Below the pieces are notes generated by a model, which saw nothing but the letters and a program-made list of their open reading frames with translations, made no database searches and was not told the DNA's origin. Of a stretch of 26,004 nt of DNA, positions 18,510-26,004 are shown one piece after another (within the stretch, counting starts at the first letter, position 1; every line of letters starts with the position of its first letter). A program made the position numbers and the translations under genes. Location of the stretch: assembly GCA_034429275.1 (NCBI GenBank), contig DAOUFU010000125.1:1-26004 (forward strand), read 5' to 3'. The stretch comes from DAOUFU01 sp034429275. GTDB lineage: Bacteria; Chloroflexota; Anaerolineae; Aggregatilineales; Aggregatilineaceae.

Positions 18510-19799
18510 ATGAAAACAAGGCACGGTTTGATTTTGCTGGTGATCGCCGCGCTGCTGCTGGCAGCCTTCCCGGTCGCGGCGCAGAACCCGGCCCAGGGCA
18601 ACGTGACCCTGGTGGTCTGGGATAACTGGGTGCGCGACGCCGAGCAGGAAATGATCGAGATTCTCAACGCAGAGTTTGAGGCGGCGCATCCTGGGGTCAC
18701 GATCCGGCGCGAAGTCTACGCGACGGATGACCTGACTAACATCCTGCCCCTGGAACTGAGCAGCCAGAACGGCCCCGATGTGACCATGATCAATCAGGGT
18801 TACAGCGGCATGGGTGCGCTGGTCGAAGCTGGCCTGCTGCTGCCGCTCAACGACTATGCCGATCAGTATGGCTGGTGGGATCGTTATGCCGAAGGGCTGC
18901 ACAGCCGCAACAGTTTCAGCGAAGATGGCAAGCAGTTCGGTGTGGGCAACCTGTATGGCGTCTCGAACACGGCTGAGGTCGTCGGCGTTTACTATCACCG
19001 CGCCATCTTTGAGGAATATGGACTGGAGATTCCCCAATCGCTGGCGGAGCTTGAGGCGCTGATGGATACGCTAGTCGCGGAGGGTGTCACCCCGATCGTC
19101 TTTGGCAGCCTCGCTGGCTGGCCAGCCATCCACGAATTCAGCGTGCTGCAGGGGGCCTATATCACCCTGGACGAGCTGGATGCCTTCATGTATAAGCTGG
19201 AGGGCGGTCGGTTCGATACGGAGGCCAACCTGCGCGCCGCTGAAAAACTGGTCGAGTGGGTGGATAAAGGCTACTTCTCGCCCGGATTCGCCGGGATGGA
19301 CTATGACGGCGCAACCTTCGGCGCATTCCTGGCCGGGGAAGGCGCGATGTGGATCACCGGCAACTGGATGACCGGCAGCATCATCGACGAACTGGGCGAA
19401 GAAGCCGTGGGCTTCTTCCCGTTCCCCTCCAATGAGCCGGGCGTTCCGGCCATTGTGCCGGGCGGCGTGGGCCTGGCCTATGGCATCCGCGCGAGCAGCC
19501 AGAACGCCGACCTGGCCGCTGCCTATATCGACCTGATCACCGGGCCGCGCGCCGCCGAGCTGCTGTTCGAGCGGGGATTCTTCCCGGCTTCGGCCATCGA
19601 TCCCTCGCTGCTGGTGGAAGGCACGCTGACCGCCGATATGTTCCATGTCTGGTCGGCTGTGGGCGAGGCGAACGCGGTGGGGCACTGGCTCGACTGGACC
19701 GCCCCCGACATCGCCTCCAACATCCAGGAACTGATGGGTAAACAGGTGACGCCCGCCGAATTTGTGGCGGACGTGCAGGCAGCCTACGCAGGCCAGTAG
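18510..19799 (+). CDS. Sugar ABC transporter substrate-binding protein (probable inositol)
   Basis: A 429-residue secreted binding protein of the family-1 (SBP_bac_1, MalE-like) type. A signal peptide occupies about residues 1-25 (basic KTRHG, long Leu/Ala core, AAQ at the end) with no lipobox cysteine. The mature part opens with VTLVVWDNWVRDAEQEMIEILNAEF, typical of this family. Aromatic residues such as WDNW and GNWMTG suit sugar stacking. It follows iolG by 90 bases, and the two permeases come next, so inositol or an inositol derivative is the likely ligand; this is inference. I chose the ATG at 18510 because it gives a clean signal peptide. An ATG at 18498 and a frame open from 18480 are alternatives. 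Confidence 0.88.
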   Translation: MKTRHGLILLVIAALLLAAFPVAAQNPAQGNVTLVVWDNWVRDAEQEMIEILNAEFEAAHPGVTIRREVYATDDLTNILPLELSSQNGPDVTMINQGYSGMGALVEAGLLLPLNDYADQYGWWDRYAEGLHSRNSFSEDGKQFGVGNLYGVSNTAEVVGVYYHRAIFEEYGLEIPQSLAELEALMDTLVAEGVTPIVFGSLAGWPAIHEFSVLQGAYITLDELDAFMYKLEGGRFDTEANLRAAEKLVEWVDKGYFSPGFAGMDYDGATFGAFLAGEGAMWITGNWMTGSIIDELGEEAVGFFPFPSNEPGVPAIVPGGVGLAYGIRASSQNADLAAAYIDLITGPRAAELLFERGFFPASAIDPSLLVEGTLTADMFHVWSAVGEANAVGHWLDWTAPDIASNIQELMGKQVTPAEFVADVQAAYAGQ

Positions 19800-19825
19800 G
19801 CCCAGGCGTACGCACGAGGTACACT

Positions 19826-19854
19826 TCTGGGGATGGTCCAACGCCATCCCCAGA
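19826..19854 (+). terminator. Hairpin between binding-protein and permease genes
   Basis: An 11-bp perfect stem (TCTGGGGATGG at 19826-19836 with CCATCCCCAGA at 19844-19854) has a 7-base loop and no following T-tract. Its place after the binding-protein gene suggests protection of that mRNA segment or partial termination, giving more binding protein than permease. Confidence 0.6.
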
Positions 19855-19942
19855 TTGTGCGCCGTCCTTCAGAGAGCACGCTGTCTGGCGATGGCGCGCT
19901 GTCCCCATAGTTATCCCGGTTCCACCTCAGGAAGGTGATCGC

Positions 19943-20866
19943 GTGAATCATCGTCTGGTCAAAGCCGCGACGCGCCAGGCCCGCCGCTACCGGCGCGCTT
20001 ACCAGGCTTATCTCTATATCCTGCCCGGATTCGCTATTTACTTTGTGTTTGTGCTGATCCCCATCGCCAATACAGTCCGCTACAGTCTGACCGAGTGGAC
20101 CGGGTTCAGCGATCCGGTATATATCGGCCTGGATAATTACCGTCGGCTGTTTACTAACGACAATTTTTGGAATGCGCTGGGCAATAATGCGTTTTTTGTG
20201 ACCTTCTACACCATCATCCCGATTCTGCTCGGCTTGCTGCTCACCTCGCTGATGACTCGCGGCCAGTTGGCGGGGATGGCGTTGTTTCGCACCGGGCTGT
20301 TCATCCCCCAGGTGATGAGCGCGGTCGTCATCGGCATCATCTGGCGCTGGATGTTCGACTATCGCGGGCCGGTGAACCAGTTCTTGATCAGTGTGGGGCT
20401 GGGCGAGCATATCAAGCCCTGGCTGGGCGATTTCACCTGGGCACCCTATGCGGCGGGCTTCGTGGGAAGCTGGGTCCAGTATGGCCTGTGCATGGTCCTG
20501 TTCGTGGCCGGGGCACAGTCGATCCCGGAGGAGCTGTATGACGCGGCCAAAGTCGATGGGGCGAACGCCTGGCGGCAGTTCCTCAATGTCACGCTGCCGG
20601 GCTTGCAGCAGCAGGTGCTGGTGGCGTTTGTGCTCACGTTCATCGCGGCGCTGCGAGTCTTCGACCTGGTCTTCGTGCTGACGCGCGGCGGTCCTGGCCG
20701 CGAAACGGAAGTGATGAGCATGTTGATCTACCAGGAAGCCTTCGAATATCACCGGGTGGGATATGGCTCGGCGATGGCGCTGGTGATGACCGTGCTGATC
20801 GTCACGGTCTCGGCGACGGTGTTTTACCTGCAGTCGCGGCAGGAAGGAGAGGGTGATGCGCGCTAG
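19943..20866 (+). CDS. Sugar ABC transporter permease, MalF/UgpA-like
   Basis: A 307-residue inner-membrane permease of the carbohydrate importer family 1. Hydrophobic helices are near 25-45, 82-105, 117-140, 170-190, 215-237 and 277-299, six in all. The cytoplasmic ATPase-contact loop reads EELYDAAKVDGANAWRQFLNVTLPGL (near 194-219), a good EAA motif. A basic N terminus precedes helix one. The GTG is preceded by GGAAGGTGAT. Its end overlaps the next permease by 11 to 14 bases. It should pair with that permease and with an ATPase encoded elsewhere, since none is in this cluster. Confidence 0.9.
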   Translation: MNHRLVKAATRQARRYRRAYQAYLYILPGFAIYFVFVLIPIANTVRYSLTEWTGFSDPVYIGLDNYRRLFTNDNFWNALGNNAFFVTFYTIIPILLGLLLTSLMTRGQLAGMALFRTGLFIPQVMSAVVIGIIWRWMFDYRGPVNQFLISVGLGEHIKPWLGDFTWAPYAAGFVGSWVQYGLCMVLFVAGAQSIPEELYDAAKVDGANAWRQFLNVTLPGLQQQVLVAFVLTFIAALRVFDLVFVLTRGGPGRETEVMSMLIYQEAFEYHRVGYGSAMALVMTVLIVTVSATVFYLQSRQEGEGDAR

Positions 20867-21695
20867 TCTGGGTCAAAAGTTGCTGACCTACAGCGTCTTG
20901 ATGTTGTTCCTGCTGGTCGCGGTTGCGCCGTTTGTGGGCAATGTGCTGACCTCGCTCAAAACGCGGCCCGAACTCTCCAACAGCCTGTTCGCGCTGCCAG
21001 AGCACTGGCGCTGGAGCAACTATTCCGAAGCCTGGAACGGTGCGCGCTTCAGCGACTTTTTCCTCAACAGCATTCTGGTCGTGGTGCCGGTGGTGGTGAT
21101 CTCCCTCTTTCTCTCCATGCTCTCCGGCTACGCTTTTGGCATGATGTCGTTCCCCGGCCAGAAGGCCCTGCTGCTGCTCATCATCCTGGGGCTGATGGCC
21201 CCCACCGAGGCGGTGATTATCCCTCTGTGGCACCTGATGGAGCGCCTCAAGCTACGCGACTCCTACTGGGCGCTGATCCTGCCGCAGGTCGCGCTGAGCT
21301 TCTCGTTTGGCACCTTCTGGATGCGCGCGCATTTCAAGGGCATCCCGCGTGACCTGGTCGATGCCGCCGTCGTGGATGGCTGCACGACCTCGCCGTTCTC
21401 GCCGCGCAATGTCTTGTGGCGGATTCTACTGCCGCTCTCCGGCCCGGCCCTGATGTCGCTCATCGTGCTGATCTTCATGTGGACCTGGAACGAGTTCTTC
21501 CTGGTGCTGGTGCTGGGAGGCAGCGATCACCGCACGCTGCCGGTAGGGCTGGCGCTGCTGCGCGGGCGCTATTCGTCCGATATCCCGGTGATGGCGGCGG
21601 CCTCGACTATTGTCTCGCTGCCGGTGCTGGCGATGTATATCCTCTTCCAGCGCCACTTCATCCGCGGCATGGTGTCGGGCGCAGTGAAAGGGTGA
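20856..21695 (+). CDS. Sugar ABC transporter permease, MalG/UgpE-like
   Basis: A 279-residue partner permease with six hydrophobic helices and the usual extracytoplasmic sequence NSLFALPEHWRWSNYSEAW near 42-60. The EAA loop reads PRDLVDAAVVDGCTTSPFSPRNVLWRILLPLS; it is a few residues longer than the standard spacing between the EAA-DG and the LP, an unusual detail. TWNEFF (near 206-211) and the HFIRGMVSGAVKG ending are family-typical. GGAAGGAG precedes the ATG at 20856; a GTG directly before it could also serve. It overlaps the upstream permease gene, so translation is coupled. Confidence 0.9.
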   Translation: MRASLGQKLLTYSVLMLFLLVAVAPFVGNVLTSLKTRPELSNSLFALPEHWRWSNYSEAWNGARFSDFFLNSILVVVPVVVISLFLSMLSGYAFGMMSFPGQKALLLLIILGLMAPTEAVIIPLWHLMERLKLRDSYWALILPQVALSFSFGTFWMRAHFKGIPRDLVDAAVVDGCTTSPFSPRNVLWRILLPLSGPALMSLIVLIFMWTWNEFFLVLVLGGSDHRTLPVGLALLRGRYSSDIPVMAAASTIVSLPVLAMYILFQRHFIRGMVSGAVKG

Positions 21696-21887
21696 GCGCG
21701 CTCACCCGCCCAGGGTAATTACATCCGGCTGGACCAACGGACGGCCCAGCAGCCCGTGTAAGCCCGCCAAAGGGGGCTGGTGGCGTTCGACGGGTGCGCC
21801 TGCCGCCGATCAAGTCTCCCCGCGCTTTCAGTGCGCTTCCAGATTCATTCTCCACATCGCCGCGCGCTTGAGCATGCAGCAAAATGC

Positions 21888-21916
21888 TTGACATTCTTCA
21901 CACTCTGTCGTAAGCT
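21888..21916 (+). promoter_or_regulatory. Promoter of the second LacI gene
   Basis: A consensus -35 TTGACA (21888-21893) and TAAGCT (21911-21916) are separated by 17 bp. The operator-like site follows three bases later. Confidence 0.65.
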
Positions 21917-21919
21917 AAT

Positions 21920-21933
21920 TGCAAGCGCTTACG
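21920..21933. promoter_or_regulatory. Operator-like site O3 (LacI family)
   Basis: TGCAAGCGCTTACG is an imperfect palindrome centred on CG, with the AAGCGCTT core common in LacI-family operators. It overlaps the expected transcription start of the adjacent regulator gene, consistent with autorepression. Its core differs from the AAACGTTT-type sites of the inositol locus. Confidence 0.65.
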
Positions 21934-22029
21934 TTGCTTTTGCAGAGCGGGCTGCTCCACGATCGACCTCCCTCACCACATTCTCACCGTGTACAGCTCC
22001 GCTCAAGCGAACCCCAGGAGCCGCTGCAT

Positions 22030-23088
22030 ATGAGGCCGAGTCTTGAAGCGATTGCGGAAAAAGCGGGCGTCTCGACGGCAACCGTGTCGCGCGCGCTCAA
22101 CGATCGCGCCGGGGTCAACCCCGAAACGCGCGAACGCATTCTGCTCATTGCCCGCGAAATGGGATATATGCCCAACGCTGCGGCCAAAGGACTGGCCACC
22201 TCGCGCACGTACACCCTGGGCCTGATCCTGTTTGATCGCCCACCACAAGAACCGATCACGAGCTTTCCGGATGAGACGATCCTGGGGGCGGACCAGGAAG
22301 CGCGCGACCGGGGCTATCACATCATCACCACCTTTGTGAACAATGAGCTGATGCAGGATGCGTTCCGAGTCCCGCTCATCAGCGAGAACCGGACGGACGG
22401 CCTGATCCTGGTTGGCCCGGCCCTGAAGGCATCCTTCGTCATCCAACTGTGCAGGAGTCATCTGCCCATTGTGTTGGTGGATAACCTGCTCAACGAAACC
22501 AAGAGTGACGCCATCGTATGCGACAACGTCTCCGGCTGTTATGACGCGGCGCATCACCTGATCTCCGCGCACGGCCTGCGAAATCTCGTGTTTCTTTCGG
22601 GGCCTGCCGAATGGTTCAGCAGCCGGGAGCGTCGCCAGGGATACGAGAAAGCCCTCGCTGAAATCCACCAGGCACCGCGCGTGGTCTATATGGAAGACAC
22701 GACCATGCCATTCGGCTACCGGGCTATGCGCCAGGCGTTGGAGCGTTATCCCGATCTCGAAGGCGTGGTGGCGGTCAACGACGCTACGGCCATCGGCGCG
22801 ATCCGTGCCTGCAAAGATGCAGGGCTGTCTGTGCCCGGCGATATGGCCGTGGTCGGGTTCGACAATGTCGCCTGGGCTTCGCTGAACGACCCCCCGCTGA
22901 CAACCGTCCGCATTTCGTGGCGAGAGATCGGCATTCAGGCGGCACGACGCCTCATCGACCGGATTGAGCGCGATGTGCCCGCCAGCTTTCAGCTCCGAAT
23001 CGGCACCGAACTGATCGTGCGGCAGTCATGTGGCTGCGCGCCGGAACATCGCGGTGAAAAAGACCATTTTGGCGCTCAGCACGAGTAG
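22030..23088 (+). CDS. LacI-family transcriptional regulator
   Basis: A 352-residue repressor. The helix-turn-helix is at 4-24 (SLEAIAEKAGVSTATVSRALN), followed by PETRERILLIAREMGYMPNAAAKGLA with the LacI hinge, then a sugar-sensing domain (YTLGLILFDRP from about 61, VVGFDNVAWASLNDPPLTTVR near 275-295, ELIVRQSCG near the end). The start ATG at 22030 is nine bases after AGGAG and gives the normal distance to the DNA-binding helix. The frame is open upstream but non-conserved. The protein heads a binding protein-permease-permease set, so it likely senses that transporter's sugar. It differs in its recognition helix region from the first regulator (STATVSRALN against SIATVSRVLN), consistent with a different operator. 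Confidence 0.9.
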   Translation: MRPSLEAIAEKAGVSTATVSRALNDRAGVNPETRERILLIAREMGYMPNAAAKGLATSRTYTLGLILFDRPPQEPITSFPDETILGADQEARDRGYHIITTFVNNELMQDAFRVPLISENRTDGLILVGPALKASFVIQLCRSHLPIVLVDNLLNETKSDAIVCDNVSGCYDAAHHLISAHGLRNLVFLSGPAEWFSSRERRQGYEKALAEIHQAPRVVYMEDTTMPFGYRAMRQALERYPDLEGVVAVNDATAIGAIRACKDAGLSVPGDMAVVGFDNVAWASLNDPPLTTVRISWREIGIQAARRLIDRIERDVPASFQLRIGTELIVRQSCGCAPEHRGEKDHFGAQHE

Positions 23089-23171
23089 AAAGGAGGAATG
23101 CAGTCTCTAAAAAAACGCCTGGCCATCGTTTATCGAAAATGTTTAGTGTTCCACACAAGGAGAAATCCGCC

Positions 23172-24410
23172 ATGGTAAAGTATTTGAGGATCATCGTACT
23201 GGTGGCCGTTGTGTTGGCTCTGGTGCCCGCCGCTTCGTCGAACGCGCAGGACAAAGTCACCCTGCGCATCACCACCTGGGCGGGTGTCGACGAAGCCGCC
23301 GAGTTCCAAAAGATCATTGACGAAGTCAATGCATCGCAGACGGCCTTCGAGATCATTCACGAACCCAAACCCTCCGACTATTACACCGTGCTCCAGACGG
23401 CGCTTGCCGGTGGGGTCGGTGCTGACCTGATGTGGCTCGACCAGGACCATATGCCCTGGGCCTGGGACGGCGTGCTGCTCGATATTTCCGACTACCTGGC
23501 GAATGACACGCGCGATACAGCCAACCCGGATGACTACTTCCCCGGCGTCTGGAAGACGGTGGCCCTGGGTGATGGCGTGTATGGCCTGCCCTGGATCGCG
23601 CAGCCGGTCGTGCTGTACTACAACAAAGACATCTTTGACGAGATGGGCGTAGCCTATCCCACGCCCGACTGGACCTGGGAAGAGTTCAAGGCAGCCGCCA
23701 TTGCGCTGACCAACGACAAGCACTATGGCTTCACCATGAACGGCTGGCCGCCGCCCTATATCTGGATCTGGGGCAACGGTGGCGACTATGTGAGCGAAGA
23801 CCTGACCCAGGCCCCGGTCGATGACCCGGCAGTAGTCGAGGCGGTGCAGTTCTATGCCGACATGATTTACAACCCCGAATGCTGCCCCTCGCAGGAAACC
23901 ATCGCTGAAGAGGGCTTCGCCGAGATGTTCAAGGCCGGTCGTGTCGCCATGTTCATGGGCGGCGCAGCCGATGACCTGGACCGCGTCGAAGGGCTGAACG
24001 TTGGCATCTCGGCGGTGCCCAAAGGCAACGTCACCGGCGAGAACACCACCTTCGCGTGGATCGCCAGCACGGTGATCAATGCCAAGACGGAACACCCGGC
24101 GGAAGCCTACGAGGCGCTGGTCCTGCTGACCGAAGGCATCCACCACTGGAAGGTTGTCTCGCCGCGCGTCTCGCAGGCGACGGTTGAGCACCTGGTGGCC
24201 TCCGAACCGCGCAAGGAAGCTAACGCTGCCGACATCATCGCGGCAGTGCCGTACATGCGCGGCCTGACCCTGTTCCCCGGCTACCTGGAGTTCAGCAGCG
24301 GGCTGTGGAGCGACTTTTTCACCCCGGCCTTCAACGGTGAAGACACCGCCGAAGCGCTGGCCCCCGATGCGCGCATCTTGCTCGAAGATGTGCTGTCAGC
24401 CGCCCAATAG
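23172..24410 (+). CDS. Sugar ABC transporter substrate-binding protein
   Basis: A 412-residue secreted family-1 solute-binding protein. The signal peptide covers about 1-26 (KYLR, hydrophobic core, SSNAQ) with no lipobox cysteine. The mature chain begins VTLRITTWAGVDEAAEFQKIIDEVNA. PWIAQPVVLYYNKDIFDEMGVAYPTPDWTWEEFKAAA (around 143-180, described as a region) is the strongly conserved hinge part of this family. Multiple Trp and Tyr residues suit a sugar site. AAGGAG lies about nine bases before the ATG. It belongs to the second uptake locus; the ligand is not evident. Confidence 0.9.
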   Translation: MVKYLRIIVLVAVVLALVPAASSNAQDKVTLRITTWAGVDEAAEFQKIIDEVNASQTAFEIIHEPKPSDYYTVLQTALAGGVGADLMWLDQDHMPWAWDGVLLDISDYLANDTRDTANPDDYFPGVWKTVALGDGVYGLPWIAQPVVLYYNKDIFDEMGVAYPTPDWTWEEFKAAAIALTNDKHYGFTMNGWPPPYIWIWGNGGDYVSEDLTQAPVDDPAVVEAVQFYADMIYNPECCPSQETIAEEGFAEMFKAGRVAMFMGGAADDLDRVEGLNVGISAVPKGNVTGENTTFAWIASTVINAKTEHPAEAYEALVLLTEGIHHWKVVSPRVSQATVEHLVASEPRKEANAADIIAAVPYMRGLTLFPGYLEFSSGLWSDFFTPAFNGEDTAEALAPDARILLEDVLSAAQ

Positions 24411-24434
24411 AGCACGTCACGCACCAGAATTGGC

Positions 24435-24461
24435 AGCAGGAGCGGATCGTCCGCTCCTGCT
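24435..24461 (+). terminator. Hairpin between second binding-protein and permease genes
   Basis: A 12-bp stem (AGCAGGAGCGGA at 24435-24446 with TCCGCTCCTGCT at 24450-24461) has a 3-base loop and no T-tract. It occupies the same operon position as the hairpin at 19826-19854. Confidence 0.6.
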
Positions 24462-24486
24462 TGCCTCAGAGTAAGGAGGTCTGGTT

Positions 24487-25665
24487 GTGGCCGACCCCGG
24501 AGCCTTCAACTCGTACTATCCAACATTCCTGCGCTATATCGCTACAGCCCTCGTGCTGGGCCTGATCATCTACCTGACCTATAAGGGCCTGCGCCGGGTG
24601 GGTGTCAAAGCGGAGGCGGCGACCGGCTTCGCGCTCATCATGCCCTGGATCATTGGGCGCATCCTGCTGCTGCTCTTCCCCATCCTGCTGTCGTTCTACC
24701 TGGGATTCACCGAATATAACGTTCTGTGGGACAGCCCGAAAAAACTCGAAGACCCGTTCTTCAACTATAAGCAAGCGCTGTCTTTCAAAATAGTGACGTT
24801 TGACAAAGATGAACGCGTCTCAATCGCTGCACTCGGCCAGCTCGATTCCTCCGGGCCGAGAGTAGTGCGCTACCGTGAGCTGAGCAGCATCGTGCTCGGT
24901 GACAAGCGCTATGTCATTGCCGCGACCGATGTGTACCTGTGGAAGGGAATCTGGCTGACGCTGCGGTACGCGGTCCTGTCCATCCCGCTCGGCATTGCGG
25001 GAGCGCTGGCGGTAGCACTGCTGCTCAACCAGAACATCAGGGGGGTGGGCTACTGGCGCACGCTCTACTACCTGCCCGCCGTGCTGCCCGCCGCCGCAGT
25101 CGCCCTGCTGTGGTTCTGGCTGTTTGCGCCCAACCGCGGCCTGATCAACTGGGCGCTCAGCCCCATCTATGACCTGACCAATACCGAGCCGCTGGGCTGG
25201 TTCACCGACAAAAAACTCGTGCTGCCGTCGTTTGTCATCATGAGCCTGTGGGGAATCTTTGGAGCCAACACGGTGATCTTGCTGGCGGGTCTGAAGAATA
25301 TCCCGCCCGACCTCTATGAGGCCGCCGCGATCGACGGAGCCGGGACGCTGGTTAAATTCCGGCACATCACGATCCCGATGCTCAGCCCGACCCTGTTCTA
25401 TACGCTGATCATGGGGGTGATTGGTGCGCTTCAGTTGTTCACCGAACAGGCGTTAATCGCCACCAACCGCGAAGACGGTTGGTTTGTGAACTGGTTCCTC
25501 TATAACGAAGCCTTCAACTTTGGCCGAATGGGCTATGCTTCGGCGGTGGGCTGGCTCTATGCCATCCTGATCATCCTGATCACGCTGGTCGTCTTCCGTT
25601 CGTCGGCGGCGTGGGTCTTCTATGAAGGCGCACGCGACAAAGAGAAGGGAGGGGCAAAAGCATGA
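24487..25665 (+). CDS. Sugar ABC transporter permease with enlarged first loop
   Basis: A 392-residue permease of the MalF/UgpA type, longer than the usual ~300. An extra N-terminal hydrophobic helix (about 14-32) precedes the standard first helix (about 45-70). Between that helix and the next one (near 155-180) lies an expanded polar segment of about 85 residues (72-156), predicted extracytoplasmic, where most relatives have about 40. The ATPase-contact loop PPDLYEAAAIDGAGTLVKFRHITIPMLSP (near 277-305) is intact. The GTG at 24487 follows a strong TAAGGAGGT. The stop overlaps the ATG of the next permease (ATGA). Confidence 0.88.
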   Translation: MADPGAFNSYYPTFLRYIATALVLGLIIYLTYKGLRRVGVKAEAATGFALIMPWIIGRILLLLFPILLSFYLGFTEYNVLWDSPKKLEDPFFNYKQALSFKIVTFDKDERVSIAALGQLDSSGPRVVRYRELSSIVLGDKRYVIAATDVYLWKGIWLTLRYAVLSIPLGIAGALAVALLLNQNIRGVGYWRTLYYLPAVLPAAAVALLWFWLFAPNRGLINWALSPIYDLTNTEPLGWFTDKKLVLPSFVIMSLWGIFGANTVILLAGLKNIPPDLYEAAAIDGAGTLVKFRHITIPMLSPTLFYTLIMGVIGALQLFTEQALIATNREDGWFVNWFLYNEAFNFGRMGYASAVGWLYAILIILITLVVFRSSAAWVFYEGARDKEKGGAKA

Positions 25666-26004
25666 CCACCCACGCCACTTCTCTCCAAAGCACCACCTAC
25701 GATCCGCAGGCACGGCCGCGCAGCATCGAGACGGCAGTCAGCCGCGCCATGATCTACACGCTGCTGGTGATCGGCGCGCTAGTGATTCTCATCCCCTTCG
25801 CGTGGATGGTCTCGACCTCGCTGAAGGTCGAAAAGCAGCTGTTCGAATGGCCGCCCCGCTGGATTCCTGACCCAATCGCCTTTGAGAACTACTGGAAAGC
25901 CTGGGAGCAGCTGGGCAGCATCGCGCCGGGCCTGACCTTCTGGCGCATCATCGGCAACACGCTGTTCATCACCGTGCTGGCCATGTTCGCCGAGATGCTC
26001 AGCG
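25662..26004 (+). CDS. Sugar ABC transporter permease, MalG/UgpE-like (3' truncated by window)
   Basis: The first 114 codons of a partner permease, running off the window edge. The ATG overlaps the upstream stop (ATGA). A polar N terminus of about 28 residues precedes a hydrophobic helix (about 31-50) ending in PFAWMVSTSLK, a hallmark of this permease class. LFEWPPRWIPDPIAFENYWKAW (near 60-81) is the typical extracytoplasmic stretch, and a second helix begins near 96 (IIGNTLFITVLAMFAEML). It should pair with the preceding permease. Confidence 0.92.
   Translation, partial: MTTHATSLQSTTYDPQARPRSIETAVSRAMIYTLLVIGALVILIPFAWMVSTSLKVEKQLFEWPPRWIPDPIAFENYWKAWEQLGSIAPGLTFWRIIGNTLFITVLAMFAEMLS

Larger units (their letters stand above)
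21696..22029. other. Intergenic region between the two sugar-uptake loci
   Basis: No gene is supported in this stretch. The second half carries the promoter and operator-like site of the next LacI gene (separate entries) and the binding site AGGAG at 22016-22020. The first half contains GC-rich imperfect palindromes such as GCGCTCACCCGCC, but no convincing terminator with a T-tract. Confidence 0.5.

Overview
The window is about 26 kb of GC-rich bacterial DNA with dense, mostly plus-strand operons. No taxonomic marker is decisive. The mix of genes suggests a Chloroflexota bacterium, most likely an Anaerolineae-type heterotroph; this is inference. The mix is a SQD1-type sulfolipid gene, a bacterial glycerol-1-phosphate-dehydrogenase-like gene, several family-1 sugar ABC importers whose binding proteins have signal peptides but no lipobox, and LacI-type control.

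Region 1 (1-2914) holds two convergent genes tied to lipid metabolism: a UDP-sulfoquinovose synthase (sqdB/SQD1, +) and an iron-containing-alcohol-dehydrogenase-like protein related to sn-glycerol-1-phosphate dehydrogenase (-). A strong hairpin separates them.

Region 2 (3060-8991) is a nucleoside-type (BmpA/Nup family) ABC importer operon: two permeases, a 123-residue four-helix membrane protein, and an ATPase of about 1086 residues. The ATPase is the most unusual object in the window. Its sequence is a normal ~510-residue twin-cassette ATPase interrupted in frame by three extra blocks (~297, ~147 and ~132 residues), all rich in predicted membrane helices. The middle block is an RDD-family domain. 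No substrate-binding lipoprotein gene lies beside the operon.

Region 3 (9014-9660) has a tRNA-Gly(GCC) with a good promoter and terminator, then about 480 bp with no supported intact gene.

Region 4 (9585-21695) is a myo-inositol catabolic locus: LacI-family regulator (apparently without an NTG start codon), a divergent LacD-like aldolase, then mmsA/iolA, iolC, iolD, an iolE-like gene, iolG, a sugar-binding protein and two permeases. The expected flow is uptake, oxidation by IolG, dehydration by IolE, ring hydrolysis by IolD, phosphorylation by IolC, aldol cleavage (probably by the LacD-like protein in place of IolJ), and oxidation of malonate semialdehyde by MmsA/IolA. iolB and a transport ATPase are not in the window. 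Matching 16-bp palindromes at the regulator promoter and at the aldolase/mmsA divergent promoter region look like operators for the local LacI protein.

Region 5 (21888-26004) starts a second sugar-uptake locus: a second LacI regulator with its own operator-like palindrome, a binding protein, a permease with an enlarged first extracytoplasmic loop, and a second permease cut by the window edge.
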